DNA from: Aquimarina algiphila
Lineage (GTDB): Bacteria > Bacteroidota > Bacteroidia > Flavobacteriales > Flavobacteriaceae
Direction: 5' to 3'
Length of the DNA stretch: 64,000 nucleotides
Assembly: GCF_007489275.1 (NCBI RefSeq)
Contig: NZ_VLNR01000019.1
Span: forward strand, 1 to 64,000
Below the pieces are notes generated by a model. That model saw only the letters and a list, made by a program, of their open reading frames with translations, made no database searches and had not been told where the DNA came from. The position numbers and the translations under genes are program-made. Shown piece after piece: positions 51,334 to 61,026 of the stretch (positions within the stretch are counted from its first letter, which is position 1; each line of letters starts with the position of its first letter).

Positions 51334-52647
51334 TTATTCCATTCGGGTGATTTTTGCACCAATTGCTCTTAAACGTTCATCAATATTCTCATACCCTCTA
51401 TCTATTTGCTCAATATTATGAATTATTGATGTTCCCTTTGCGCTCAGCGCTGCAATCAACAAAGAAATTCCAGCTCTAATATCTGGAGAAACCATAGTTG
51501 TAGCTTTTAATGTGGACTTAAAATCATGACCAATAATTGTCGCTCTATGAGGGTCACATAATATAATTTTTGCTCCCATATCGATTAACTTATCAACAAA
51601 GAACAAACGACTTTCAAACATCTTTTGATGTACCATTACCTCTCCTCTAGCCTGTGTAGCTACAACCAATACAATACTTAATAAATCGGGTGTAAATCCA
51701 GGCCATGGTGCATCAGCAATTGTCATAAATGATCCATCTATATAACTTTCTATCTGATATCCATTGTTATGTGCCGGAATATAAATATCATCTCCTACTT
51801 GTTCTAATGTAATACCCAATTTTCTAAACGTATTCGGTATCAATCCAAGATTATCCCAACTTACATTTTTAATTGTAATCTCACTTTTGGTCATTGCTGC
51901 TAAACCTATCCAAGATCCAATTTCAATCATATCTGGTAATATTCTATGGGTACATCCAACCATTTCTGTAACACCTTCGATGGTTAGTAAGTTCGAACCT
52001 ACTCCTTCGATTTTTGCTCCCATGCTATTCAGCATTTTACACAATTGTTGCAAATAAGGTTCGCAAGCAGCATTATAGATCGTTGTCGTTCCTTTAGCCA
52101 AAACAGCTGCCATTACAATATTTGCTGTCCCGGTTACAGAAGCTTCATCAAGTAACATATACGTCCCTGTTAAACCTTCTGGCGCTTCTACACCATAAAA
52201 TCGTTCTTCTTTATTATATCTAAACTCTGCCCCGAGGTTAATAAACCCTTCAAAATGAGTATCTAATCGTCTTCTCCCTATTTTATCACCACCTGGCCTA
52301 GGAATATATCCTTTACCAAACCTAGCTAATAAAGGTCCAACAATCATAATAGATCCTCTTAGCCCACTTCCTTCTTTTTTAAAGCGTTCACTCTCTAGAT
52401 ATTCAAGTTTAAGTTCATCACTCTTAAAGGAGTATTCTCCTTTTCCCAGTTTTTTGATTTTTACACCAAGATTTCTTAGGATTTCAATAAGTTTATTGAC
52501 ATCTCGTATATCAGGTATATTAGAAATTATAACTTCTTCTGGAGTTAATAATACTGCACAAAGAATTTGTAAGGCTTCATTTTTTGCTCCTTGAGGTGTA
52601 ATTTCCCCTTTAAGCTGATGGCCTCCTTCGATCTGAAAAGTCCCCAT
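51334..52647 (-). CDS. murA: UDP-N-acetylglucosamine 1-carboxyvinyltransferase, Asp-type
   Basis: 437 residues of the EPSP-synthase-like fold. GEITPQGAKNEALQIL has the substrate-binding Lys22; the catalytic loop reads RPGGDKIGRRRLDTHF with Asp121 where E. coli has Cys115; DAPWPGFTPDLLSIVLV has the catalytic Asp. It transfers enolpyruvate from PEP to UDP-GlcNAc, the first committed step of peptidoglycan synthesis. Asp in place of Cys is known from Mycobacterium, Chlamydia and Borrelia MurA and makes the enzyme insensitive to fosfomycin. Leftward, 45 bp after the DUF4290 gene. Confidence 0.95.
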   Translation of the reverse strand: MGTFQIEGGHQLKGEITPQGAKNEALQILCAVLLTPEEVIISNIPDIRDVNKLIEILRNLGVKIKKLGKGEYSFKSDELKLEYLESERFKKEGSGLRGSIMIVGPLLARFGKGYIPRPGGDKIGRRRLDTHFEGFINLGAEFRYNKEERFYGVEAPEGLTGTYMLLDEASVTGTANIVMAAVLAKGTTTIYNAACEPYLQQLCKMLNSMGAKIEGVGSNLLTIEGVTEMVGCTHRILPDMIEIGSWIGLAAMTKSEITIKNVSWDNLGLIPNTFRKLGITLEQVGDDIYIPAHNNGYQIESYIDGSFMTIADAPWPGFTPDLLSIVLVVATQARGEVMVHQKMFESRLFFVDKLIDMGAKIILCDPHRATIIGHDFKSTLKATTMVSPDIRAGISLLIAALSAKGTSIIHNIEQIDRGYENIDERLRAIGAKITRME

Positions 52648-52692
52648 GTACTTGTAATAATTAGTGGTTAATAATTGGTAGTTGGTAAAGAT

Positions 52693-53343
52693 TTAGTAGC
52701 GTTTCTTTCCGCGATTATTGCCTCGATAATTCTTTTTACCACCGCTATTGGTATTATGTTTTTTCTTTTTCCCTCTTAAAAGATTAGATGAATCTGTTAA
52801 ATCTTCATTACTTCCTTTTAAATTGATTTTACCTTCGCTTAATTCGAAAAGATGGTTAAAAATCGCGCTATCTTCGACAGTATCCTTATTCCAGTTCAAG
52901 TAGCATTTTTTCATATGATTCGCAATAGTCATGGTAAGAGCATTTTTTAAATCTCCTTCTTCCCAGCCATTCGCAACATCGATCATTCTTTTTATATTAT
53001 TTCCGTAAAAACGATACTTAGGGAAATTTTGAGGATACTTAAGAGGTTCTGGTCTCTCTTGTAATTTTTCTTTTGTTAGTACAGGAAAAGGAGTATCAAC
53101 ATCAAGTTTAAAATCACTCATTATAAATAATTGATCCCATAATTTATGTTGGAAATCTGGTACATCTCTAAGATGTGGTTGTAGGTTTCCCATTACTGCT
53201 ATAATAGACTTAGCGACCTTATTACGTTCTTCTCTATCCTCAATAGCAATTGCATGATTGATCATTTTTTGTAAATGACGACCATATTCTGGTATAATGA
53301 GCTTTTCGCGCTCGGTGTTATATTCTAAAGTGTTAATATCCAT
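52693..53343 (-). CDS. DUF4290 domain protein
   Basis: 216 residues. The start LEYNTEREKLIIPEYGRHLQ and segments NLQPHLRDVPDFQHKLWDQL and YPQNFPKYRFYGNNIKRMID match DUF4290, which is confined to Bacteroidota. The C-terminal 40 residues are strongly basic and Gly/Asn-rich (KKKKHNTNSGGKKNYRGNNR), suggesting nucleic-acid contact. No function is known. It is usually found directly before murA, as here. Confidence 0.9.
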   Translation of the reverse strand: MDINTLEYNTEREKLIIPEYGRHLQKMINHAIAIEDREERNKVAKSIIAVMGNLQPHLRDVPDFQHKLWDQLFIMSDFKLDVDTPFPVLTKEKLQERPEPLKYPQNFPKYRFYGNNIKRMIDVANGWEEGDLKNALTMTIANHMKKCYLNWNKDTVEDSAIFNHLFELSEGKINLKGSNEDLTDSSNLLRGKKKKHNTNSGGKKNYRGNNRGKKRY

Positions 53344-53625
53344 AAAATGTATGTAAAAATTGTGTAGAAATAGTTTTAAAAATCAATATGTATAAGTGAT
53401 ATCATCTAGATTTCCTGAAGAGTAATTATATGTAATACACATATAAACTTCTATTTGACAATTGATTATTTTATAGACTATTCTATATTTTGTTCCGCAA
53501 AATACTAAAATAAAACAAGTAAGTTATGGTCAATACTAAATTTATTTACCGATAACAGGCTCTATAATCTACTTTAAGAATTTTTATCTCCTTTTTAATT
53601 TAAACTTAACAGGAAACCATATTTC

Positions 53626-53910
53626 TTAAAGTGAAATTACACCTTCTACTTTAACAGCAACTTCTTTATATTTAGTAATTACCTGATCTGGGTTTTTCAT
53701 TCGTACATTAATCGATACACTTGTATATTTTCCATTTTTAGATTTTTTTGTAGTAATTACAGCTCCAAGGTTATCAAAAATGGTTTCAATTTGTCCTATT
53801 TTTATAGTGTCAGTTGGTACAATGAACTTATATAAATAAGCGGTTGGCCAAAGTGCTGTATCCGCCAATTGCACTTTCAATTTTTTGTAAAATTCTTCTT
53901 GATCTTTCAT
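53626..53910 (-). CDS. DUF493 (YbeD-like) family protein
   Basis: 94 residues from the ATG at 53908-53910, which begins MKDQEEFYKKLKVQLADTAL; the frame extends 17 codons further but those are not family-like. The body YLYKFIVPTDTIKIGQIETI followed by TTKKSKNGKYTSVSINVRMK forms the ACT-like alpha/beta fold of DUF493. E. coli YbeD is proposed to be a small ligand-sensing regulator; function unclear. It lies 75 bp after the MobA-like gene and may be read with it. Confidence 0.82.
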   Translation of the reverse strand: MKDQEEFYKKLKVQLADTALWPTAYLYKFIVPTDTIKIGQIETIFDNLGAVITTKKSKNGKYTSVSINVRMKNPDQVITKYKEVAVKVEGVISL

Positions 53911-53985
53911 ATGCTGCTTAAATGCAAAATTCAGGCCAAAGATACAGTTTATCACATACAAAAAGAATACTCTTCCACTTCATTT

Positions 53986-54603
53986 TTAAGAAGGGAAGTT
54001 ACTTTTCAACAAGGTGTTATATTCTTCTTGAGTATCAACATCATACCCTTTACCACGAGCAGAAATAGTTTGTACATTATTGATATGTTTTTTGATTATA
54101 TATCGTGCTCCAAAATCCTCTTTTAACTGTAATAATTCTTTAAAATATTGTTTTGTGATAATCGCTGGGACTCCTATTATTTCATTTAGATCTGTAGCTA
54201 TAATCATATTAGGGTTTTGATTAGATTCTATGATCAATCTATTAAGATGTTTTGCATCAAGTAAAGGCTGATCAACTAGGGAAATTAAAATGGCTGAATA
54301 TGTCAAAATGTCTCGTTCGAGAGCTTCAATTACCAAACGAATAGAGCTCCCCATCCCTAATTGCCAATTTTCATTTTTAAGTATAGTTATCGGAAATTCT
54401 TTAACCGTTGGGTAGATTTGATCATAATGTGCTCCTAAAACAACATATGTTTTTACGTTTTCCAACATCATTCCTTGCTGTATAGCATGCCCAATCAATG
54501 TGGTCTCTCCCCAAGCTAATAATTGTTTTGGTTCTCCCATCCTACTAGAAGATCCTGCAGCAAGTATAACATGAGCTATTTTAGATTCGAGTAGAAACGA
54601 CAT
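53986..54603 (-). CDS. MobA-like nucleotidyltransferase (molybdenum cofactor)
   Basis: 205 residues. HVILAAGSSSRMGEPKQLLA is the nucleotide-binding signature of the MobA/MocA group, followed by TTLIGHAIQQG and SLVDQPLLDAKHLN; the acidic ISLVDQP coordinates magnesium. In an operon with XdhC and a molybdo-hydroxylase it is most likely a CTP:molybdopterin cytidylyltransferase (MocA type) making the MCD form used by such enzymes. GTP use (MobA) is the alternative. Its start overlaps the end of the xdhC-like gene by 23 bp. Confidence 0.88.
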   Translation of the reverse strand: MSFLLESKIAHVILAAGSSSRMGEPKQLLAWGETTLIGHAIQQGMMLENVKTYVVLGAHYDQIYPTVKEFPITILKNENWQLGMGSSIRLVIEALERDILTYSAILISLVDQPLLDAKHLNRLIIESNQNPNMIIATDLNEIIGVPAIITKQYFKELLQLKEDFGARYIIKKHINNVQTISARGKGYDVDTQEEYNTLLKSNFPS

Positions 54604-55642
54604 TTATACTTTTCCTTTTAGGATCATCATGAATTGCTCCTTTTTTTTCTTGTAATGGAATTGGAGTTTGATTTCTTATTGTAGCTAAAACTTCAGCAAT
54701 AATTGAAATTGCTATTTCTTGTGGTGTCTCTGCTCCCAGATTTAAACCAGCTGGCCCATGGATCGAATCCAGAAATTCATCAGCAACTTCTGGAAAATAT
54801 TCTATAAATGCAGAAAGTAATTTCTCCCGACGTCTTGCAGGACCCAATAATCCAATATATACTGGTTGAGTATCTTTTATCGCTTGAAGGTATAACAAAT
54901 CTTTAGCAAAGTTATGAGTCATTAAGACAATAGCTGTTTGATCATCTATATTATCAAGACACAACTCTTCTGGTGTAGCATTAATTACTCGTGTCACACC
55001 AGGAAAATCTTTAAGATGTTTAGGATGATGTGGAGAACCTATAATTTCAACCTCCCATCCTGTCATAGATGCTAATTGACCTAATTTAACCGCATCATGC
55101 TCTGTACCAATAATCACTAACCTGAAACATGGTTGTATTTCTCTTTGAAAAAAATCAAAAGATGCATCTATTCTCGTATTTACTTTATTTGAAAAAACAA
55201 ATTCTTGATTTTCTTTAAACAAAACAACAGATCCCATCATAGAGAGATTTTTTTCTGCTTTTGAATACCTTGATTTTATTTCAAAAGGCGTTCTGGATTT
55301 TAAATGTTTTTGAACAGCTTCTATACCAAAATTGTCCATCTCAAAACGTTCTATCAAAATATACAACAAACCCTCACAACCTAAACGATATTTCCCGTCA
55401 TAAGTCATTACTTTGGGAGATCCTGTTTTAAATACAGATTGTGCTTGTCGCAATACTTCTTTCTCCACACATCCACCACTTACAGCTCCAGTCACTGTAC
55501 CGTTTTCGAGTATAAGCATCCCAACCCCTGGCCTTCTATATGAAGAGCCTTCTACATCAACTACAGTTGCCATAACAGCAGGAATACCCTGCTGCCTGGC
55601 TTTATAGTAGCATTCTATTATTTCTTTAAATTCGTGTGTCAT
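54581..55642 (-). CDS. XdhC-like molybdenum-cofactor insertion protein
   Basis: 353 residues. The XdhC/CoxI N-terminal domain is shown by VDVEGSSYRRPGVGMLILEN and TGAVSGGCVEKEVLRQAQSV; the C-terminal Rossmann-like domain by CFRLVIIGTEHDAVKLGQLA and IVLMTHNFAKDLLYLQAIKD, ending PAGLNLGAETPQEIAISIIA. It binds sulfurated Moco and delivers it to the hydroxylase subunit encoded upstream. Order 2Fe-2S, Mo subunit, XdhC, nucleotidyltransferase is a typical maturation cluster. Confidence 0.92.
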   Translation of the reverse strand: MTHEFKEIIECYYKARQQGIPAVMATVVDVEGSSYRRPGVGMLILENGTVTGAVSGGCVEKEVLRQAQSVFKTGSPKVMTYDGKYRLGCEGLLYILIERFEMDNFGIEAVQKHLKSRTPFEIKSRYSKAEKNLSMMGSVVLFKENQEFVFSNKVNTRIDASFDFFQREIQPCFRLVIIGTEHDAVKLGQLASMTGWEVEIIGSPHHPKHLKDFPGVTRVINATPEELCLDNIDDQTAIVLMTHNFAKDLLYLQAIKDTQPVYIGLLGPARRREKLLSAFIEYFPEVADEFLDSIHGPAGLNLGAETPQEIAISIIAEVLATIRNQTPIPLQEKKGAIHDDPKRKSINVVSTRI

Positions 55643-55649
55643 AAAAGTA

Positions 55650-57803
55650 CTATCCCAAAGGAGCTTTGGTATTCATATTCTTAATGAAAGGTTGCTTATA
55701 TAAACGTATTCCCTTAGCTGCTTTTATTGCATTCGCAACTGCTGCTCCTGCAGGAGGTAACGTAGGTTCTCCTAATCCTGTTGGTGCAATATCACTTTCT
55801 ATAAAATGAGTTTCAACTACTGGAGTTTCATTAATACGAATTAAACGATATGTATTAAAGTTCGTATCCTGGGGAGTTCCGTCTTTGAAAGAAAAGTCTC
55901 CATACATGGCATGACCTACTCCATCAATTACTCCACCTTCTATTTGGTTTTTTGCTCCTAGAGGATTAACCACAATGCCACAATCTACTACGCAAGTAAC
56001 TTTTTTGACTACCGGAATATCATTCTCCAATACAACATCTGCTACTTCTGCAACATGTGTATTGTGACAATAATACGCACTAAACCCTTGATAAACACCT
56101 TCCTTTTTATTGCCCCATCCTGATTTATCTACAGCAACTTTAATTACATTTTCTAATCGTTCTGGAGAATATTGAATCCTTTCATCTGTGGTTCCTTTTA
56201 CTTTTTGTAATAAATCCAAACGAAGTTGTATACGATCAACTTCTAATACTTCTGCCAATTCATCAAAGAAACTTTGCTCTGCAAAAGATAAAAAGTTAGT
56301 ATACGGTGCACGCCACGCTCCCGTAGTAATTTTACTATCATAATTTGCTACATCTACCTGATAATTTTCAACAGCTCCAGCAGGGAAAAAATTAGGTATC
56401 AGTCCATACATATTCGAATTAATAGAGGCTTCTTTAAGGTGATAACCTGTAATTTTATTATCCTTAACAGATGCACTGATTTTATATTTTATGGCAGGTC
56501 TATATATCCCAGCTGACATATCATCTTCTCTGGAGTATACTACTTTAACAGGTTTTTGAGAAATTTTAGATATTTCTGCTGCTTCCAGTGCAAAATCGCC
56601 ATATAATCTTCTACCAAAACCACCTCCCATTCTAGTCATTTCTACAGAAACATCTTCTACATCTCGCTCTAACAAATCTGCAACTCTTTTTGCCGTTCCT
56701 GCAGGAGTTTGTATAGGTCCTACCAAGCGAACTTTCTCTGGAGTAACATCTGCAAAGAAATTCATAGGTTCCATACAATTATGTGGTAAAAATGGAGATT
56801 CGTAAGTTCGTTCAATTACTTGGTCAGCTTCTGCAAATGCTTTTTTCACATCTCCATCCGCCCTTAATGTATTAAACTCAGAACCTTCTAAAAGGCTCTT
56901 TAAGATTTTATCATGCTCTTCTGTGCTTTCTAATTTTGAATCAGATGTCCAATTTGCTTCCAAAGCTTTTTTACCTTTCATCGCTGCCCAGGTAGAAGTT
57001 GCTAAAACAGCAATTTTATCCCCAAATTTAACTACATCCTGCACTCCTGATACCGCTTTGGTATTAGTATCATCAAAATCTACAAGCTTTTTGCCAAAAG
57101 AAGGAGGTCTTAATACAGAAGCATATACCATTCCTTCTTCCTTATAGTCTAATCCATAAAGTGGTTTTCCTGTAGTAATCTTATCAATATCTACATTAGG
57201 AGTATCTTTTCCTATTACACTAAAATTCTTAGGATCTTTTAGCGTGACATTTTCTGGCACTTCGAGAGTAGCAGCAACTTTAACTACTTCTCCATAGCCC
57301 AATTTATCACCATTTGCATTACTAATTACTCCATTTTCTGTTTTACATTCTGATGCATTAACTCCCCATTGTGCTGCAGCTGCATTAATTAACATCTGTC
57401 TTGCCGTTGCTCCTGTTTGGCGCAATGGTTCCCATCCATGTCGTATGGATTGGCTTCCTCCAGCCACTTGTCGAGTAAAATTCTTGGTATCCAGAGCTCC
57501 TTGCTCAACATGAACATTCTCCCAAGAAACATCCAATTCTTCTGCAATAAGCATCGGCATGGATGTTTTAACTCCTTGACCTATTTCTGGATTTGGAGAA
57601 AAAATAGTAACCATACCATTATCTGCTATTTTGATAAAGGCATTAAAGTCATTAAAATTTAGCTGAGAAATATCTACTGGTGGAGTTGCTTCAGGTTTGC
57701 ATGACTGAAATAGATTAAACCCAATTAACATTCCGCCTCCAGCTAATGCTGAAGTCTTTATAAAAGACCTTCTACTAAAGGAAGGTGATATATTATTTTT
57801 CAT
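55650..57803 (-). CDS. Molybdo-hydroxylase large subunit (IorB/aldehyde-oxidase type)
   Basis: 717 residues. A Tat signal is present (SRRSFIK, residues 10-16, then a hydrophobic stretch and FQSC, possibly a lipid-anchor Cys). Mo-cofactor loops include GGGFGRRLYGDFALEAAEI and GAWRAPYTNFLSFAEQSFFD; the catalytic Glu679 is in GLGEPTLPPAGAAV near the end. It oxidises aldehydes or N-heterocycles with water as oxygen source; isoquinoline 1-oxidoreductase beta subunits look the most similar. Periplasmic together with the co-encoded 2Fe-2S protein. Confidence 0.92.
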   Translation of the reverse strand: MKNNISPSFSRRSFIKTSALAGGGMLIGFNLFQSCKPEATPPVDISQLNFNDFNAFIKIADNGMVTIFSPNPEIGQGVKTSMPMLIAEELDVSWENVHVEQGALDTKNFTRQVAGGSQSIRHGWEPLRQTGATARQMLINAAAAQWGVNASECKTENGVISNANGDKLGYGEVVKVAATLEVPENVTLKDPKNFSVIGKDTPNVDIDKITTGKPLYGLDYKEEGMVYASVLRPPSFGKKLVDFDDTNTKAVSGVQDVVKFGDKIAVLATSTWAAMKGKKALEANWTSDSKLESTEEHDKILKSLLEGSEFNTLRADGDVKKAFAEADQVIERTYESPFLPHNCMEPMNFFADVTPEKVRLVGPIQTPAGTAKRVADLLERDVEDVSVEMTRMGGGFGRRLYGDFALEAAEISKISQKPVKVVYSREDDMSAGIYRPAIKYKISASVKDNKITGYHLKEASINSNMYGLIPNFFPAGAVENYQVDVANYDSKITTGAWRAPYTNFLSFAEQSFFDELAEVLEVDRIQLRLDLLQKVKGTTDERIQYSPERLENVIKVAVDKSGWGNKKEGVYQGFSAYYCHNTHVAEVADVVLENDIPVVKKVTCVVDCGIVVNPLGAKNQIEGGVIDGVGHAMYGDFSFKDGTPQDTNFNTYRLIRINETPVVETHFIESDIAPTGLGEPTLPPAGAAVANAIKAAKGIRLYKQPFIKNMNTKAPLG

Positions 57804-57823
57804 TTTGTGAAGATTTAAATGGG

Positions 57824-58285
57824 TTAACTCAGTTTACTAGCAGCAACCTCTACGGCTTTTTCAATTCTATTGTATGATGCACACCTACAAATATTACCAC
57901 TCATAGCATCTCTTATTTCAGATTTATTTGGGTTAGAATTCTGAGATAGAAAAGCTGCGGCAGACATCATTTGTCCCGCCTGACAATAACCGCATTGTGG
58001 AACATCAACTTCTTTCCATGCCTGTTGCACTGGATGTGAAGCATCATCAGATAGCCCTTCAATTGTAGTAATTTCCATATCTTCAACCATCGAAACCTGA
58101 AGCAAACAACTTCTTGTTGCAGATCCATCGACATGTATGGTACATGCTCCACATTGGCCAATACCACAGCCAAATTTGGTTCCAACCATATCCAGGTGAT
58201 CTCTTAACACCCATAAAAGAGGTGTATCTTGATCTGCCTCAACAGTATGAGACTGACCATTTACTTTTAAATTATAAACTGGCAT
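57824..58285 (-). CDS. (2Fe-2S) subunit of molybdo-hydroxylase (IorA type)
   Basis: 153 residues. The plant-type 2Fe-2S cluster is held by Cys40, 45, 48 and 60 (GCGIGQCGACTIHVDG); the second, four-helix cluster by Cys98, 101, 133 and 135 (QCGYCQAGQ and GNICRCASYNR). There is no signal peptide, so it is probably co-exported by the Tat signal of the partner subunit. There is no separate FAD subunit gene in the operon, so electrons would pass to a cytochrome or other acceptor. It is the first gene of the leftward run. Confidence 0.93.
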   Translation of the reverse strand: MPVYNLKVNGQSHTVEADQDTPLLWVLRDHLDMVGTKFGCGIGQCGACTIHVDGSATRSCLLQVSMVEDMEITTIEGLSDDASHPVQQAWKEVDVPQCGYCQAGQMMSAAAFLSQNSNPNKSEIRDAMSGNICRCASYNRIEKAVEVAASKLS

Positions 58286-58543
58286 GAGTTTAAGTTTTAG
58301 GATTTGTTTTTAACTAGTCTAAATAAAGCAATATTACATGAATTGCTATTGAAAGTACTAAAAATTAGCTTTGACAAAATCAACTTTAACAGACCTTTAT
58401 ATTAATATTAATAACCTTAAAGATTTGGATCTTAATATCGGTTTGGAATGATGTGTTTTATCCATTTATTATAAAGTACGGTTACATACAACTACAAAAA
58501 CTTTGAAGAACTTCTTTTAAAAATCCTTTTATAATTCCGAAAT

Positions 58544-59119
58544 TTGTATAAAAATATTGATTTGGCTAAAAAAAGAATTGTAATTACCGGAGGTCCGGGT
58601 ACAGGAAAAACTTCTGTTATCGTTAAACTGGAAGAAGCTAATTATTTTTGCTTTCATGAAGTTATAAGAGCAATGACCCAAGAAGCAAAAGAAAAAGATC
58701 AATCAACTACCTTTGCTTCAAATCCAATTGTATCTGTATCTGACCCTCATGAGTTTAACCTGCAAATTCTTAAAGGCAGAATACAACAATTCACAGATGC
58801 AACATCAAAAAAAGATGATATTCTTTTTTATGATAGAGGAATACCAGATGTTTTAGCCTATATGGATTATTTTGATCAATCCTATAATGACGATTTCGTT
58901 AATGCATGTAAACATCACATGTATGATATTATTTTTCTATTACCTCCATGGAAAGAAATTTATATCTCTGATGATGAACGATATGAAAGTTATGAGCAAG
59001 CACAAGAAATTCATCATCATTTAAAAGATGTTTATAATCGATTAGGGTATGATTGTATAGAAGTTCCTTTTGGAAGTGTTAAAGAACGTTTAGACTTTAT
59101 TCTTAAAAAAAGCATATAG
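58544..59119 (+). CDS. AAA-family ATPase / nucleoside-triphosphate kinase-like
   Basis: 191 residues as drawn, from TTG at 58544; a TTG at 58562 (MAKKRIVITGGPGTGK) is equally plausible, and no ATG exists before the P-loop. Walker A is GGPGTGKT (16-23); DDILFYDRGIPDVLAYMDYF is the Walker B/DRG region. The family (AAA_28) contains predicted kinases with unknown substrate. It is followed 1 bp later by the recQ frame, so it is the first gene of an operon with recQ and fmt. Confidence 0.75.
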   Translation: MYKNIDLAKKRIVITGGPGTGKTSVIVKLEEANYFCFHEVIRAMTQEAKEKDQSTTFASNPIVSVSDPHEFNLQILKGRIQQFTDATSKKDDILFYDRGIPDVLAYMDYFDQSYNDDFVNACKHHMYDIIFLLPPWKEIYISDDERYESYEQAQEIHHHLKDVYNRLGYDCIEVPFGSVKERLDFILKKSI

Positions 59120-59120
59120 A

Positions 59121-61022
59121 TTGATAAAATCTCCTCTTCAAATATTACAACAATACTGGAAATATGATACTTTTAAACCTCTTCAGGAAAAGATTATCAA
59201 TTCGGTACTAGAAGGTCACGATACATTTGCTTTATTACCTACCGGAGGAGGAAAATCAATTTGTTTTCAAATACCTGCCCTACTAAAAGAAGGTATTTGT
59301 GTTGTAATTTCTCCTTTAATTGCATTGATGCAAGATCAGGTACAACATCTTCAGAAAAAAGGCATTAAGTCAATAGCGTTAACCAGCGGAATTAAATATT
59401 CTGAACTTGACACTTTGCTTGATAACTGTATTTATGGCAATTATAAATTTTTATATCTGTCCCCAGAGCGTCTTCAACAAGATATCGTCCAAGAACGATT
59501 AAAACAAATGAATATAAACCTCATTGCTGTAGATGAGGCTCATTGTATTTCACAATGGGGAAATGATTTTAGACCTTCATATAAAAAAATAGAGATTCTT
59601 AGAACAATTCATCCTGCTGTACCTATGATAGCTTTAACAGCCTCTGCAACAGTAGAAGTTGTTGATGATATCATTACTTCATTGGATCTTTTTCAACCAA
59701 AGATATTTAAACAATCTTTTTTTAGATCTAATCTGGGATATCTAATAGAGCATGTATTAGACAAGAATTTTAAACTTACTCAGATTCTTAAAAAACATCC
59801 TGGAACATCTATAGTCTATGTAAGAAATCGAAAATCTGCAATTGAGATTAGTGATTTTCTTAATGCTAGCGGTTTTTCTTCAACATATTATCATGGTGGT
59901 GTAGACGCTACAGAGAAAACAAAACGTTTTAATCAATGGTTGAATGAGGAAATCAGAGTAATGGTAGCTACAAATGCATTTGGTATGGGAATTGACAAAC
60001 CAAATGTACGAACCGTAATTCATTATACGGTCCCAGAAAGTATAGAGAGTTATTTTCAAGAAGCTGGAAGAGCTGGTCGTGATGGCTTACCTTCATTAGC
60101 ATTTCTTTTAAAAAACGAAAATGACACTCATCGTTTACACAATCAATTTATAAAAATATTACCCGATGTCAATGCAGTTAAGCTTGTATATCGAAAACTC
60201 TGTAGTTATTTCCGAATTCCTTACGGAGAAGGTGAGCAAACTGTTCATGATTTTGATTTTAACACATTCTGCAAAACATATGAACTTCATACACTAATCA
60301 CGTATAACGCATTACAATTCCTGGATCGTTGCGGAGTAATAAGATTCACACAAAGATTTACCAAAAAAAGCAGTGTTCAGGTTCTTACTACAGGGAATTA
60401 TCTTCTGGATTTTTTAAAAAACAATACAGAATATGAATACATTACTAAAGCAATCTTAAGAACGTATGGCGGTATTTTTGATGAAGAAATAGCTATTAAC
60501 ATACCATTAATTTCTTCAAAAGTAAATACTTCAGAAACAGTAGTTATCGAAACTCTAAATAAGCTAAAAGATGCTGAATTAATTGAATTTACTCATACTC
60601 TTTCTGATGCAGAAATTATTTTTTTAGTACCCAGAGAAGATGATCGCACAATCAATAGAGTTAGCAAACATCTTATTGATCAAAATACTTCTAAAATTAA
60701 AAAAGTAGAAGCTATATTAAAGTTTACAGAAAATAAAAGTAAATGTAGTAGTCGGCTGTTATTAAGTTATTTTGGAGAAGAAAATACTGTAGATTGTGGA
60801 TTATGTAACTTCTGTACCAATAAGAAAAAGAATGTATCACCTATAAATGTTAAGAAAATACAAGATGATATTATCCTTCTTTTACAAGGAAAAGACTTAT
60901 CTTCAAGAGATTTGATATCCCATTTAACATATCCCGAAAAATTAATTTTACAAGTATTGCGGGAAATGAATGAACATAGTATTATAAAAATCAACCACGA
61001 TAACAACTATCAATTAGTATAA
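59121..61022 (+). CDS. recQ: RecQ family ATP-dependent DNA helicase
   Basis: 633 residues from TTG at 59121; no ATG is suitable because the conserved N-terminal helix (LQILQQYWKYDTFKPLQEKI) begins at once. Walker A is TGGGKS (41-46), DEAH at 138-141, and helicase motif VI lies in YFQEAGRAGRDGLPS. RQC-type zinc cysteines appear in KCSSRLLLSYF and VDCGLCNFC. The C-terminus is short, with no clear HRDC domain. It unwinds 3'-tailed and branched DNA in recombination and repair. Several Flavobacteriia carry two RecQ copies; this is probably the shorter one. Confidence 0.92.
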   Translation: MIKSPLQILQQYWKYDTFKPLQEKIINSVLEGHDTFALLPTGGGKSICFQIPALLKEGICVVISPLIALMQDQVQHLQKKGIKSIALTSGIKYSELDTLLDNCIYGNYKFLYLSPERLQQDIVQERLKQMNINLIAVDEAHCISQWGNDFRPSYKKIEILRTIHPAVPMIALTASATVEVVDDIITSLDLFQPKIFKQSFFRSNLGYLIEHVLDKNFKLTQILKKHPGTSIVYVRNRKSAIEISDFLNASGFSSTYYHGGVDATEKTKRFNQWLNEEIRVMVATNAFGMGIDKPNVRTVIHYTVPESIESYFQEAGRAGRDGLPSLAFLLKNENDTHRLHNQFIKILPDVNAVKLVYRKLCSYFRIPYGEGEQTVHDFDFNTFCKTYELHTLITYNALQFLDRCGVIRFTQRFTKKSSVQVLTTGNYLLDFLKNNTEYEYITKAILRTYGGIFDEEIAINIPLISSKVNTSETVVIETLNKLKDAELIEFTHTLSDAEIIFLVPREDDRTINRVSKHLIDQNTSKIKKVEAILKFTENKSKCSSRLLLSYFGEENTVDCGLCNFCTNKKKNVSPINVKKIQDDIILLLQGKDLSSRDLISHLTYPEKLILQVLREMNEHSIIKINHDNNYQLV

Positions 61023-61026
61023 AATA

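Noticed and set aside
53911..53961. Earlier ATG for the DUF493 gene
   Set aside because: The extra 17 residues are hydrophobic and not family-like; MKDQEEFYKKL is the usual kind of start.
57967..58185. 72-codon frame within the 2Fe-2S gene
   Set aside because: Same strand, other frame, inside a gene with all eight cluster cysteines.
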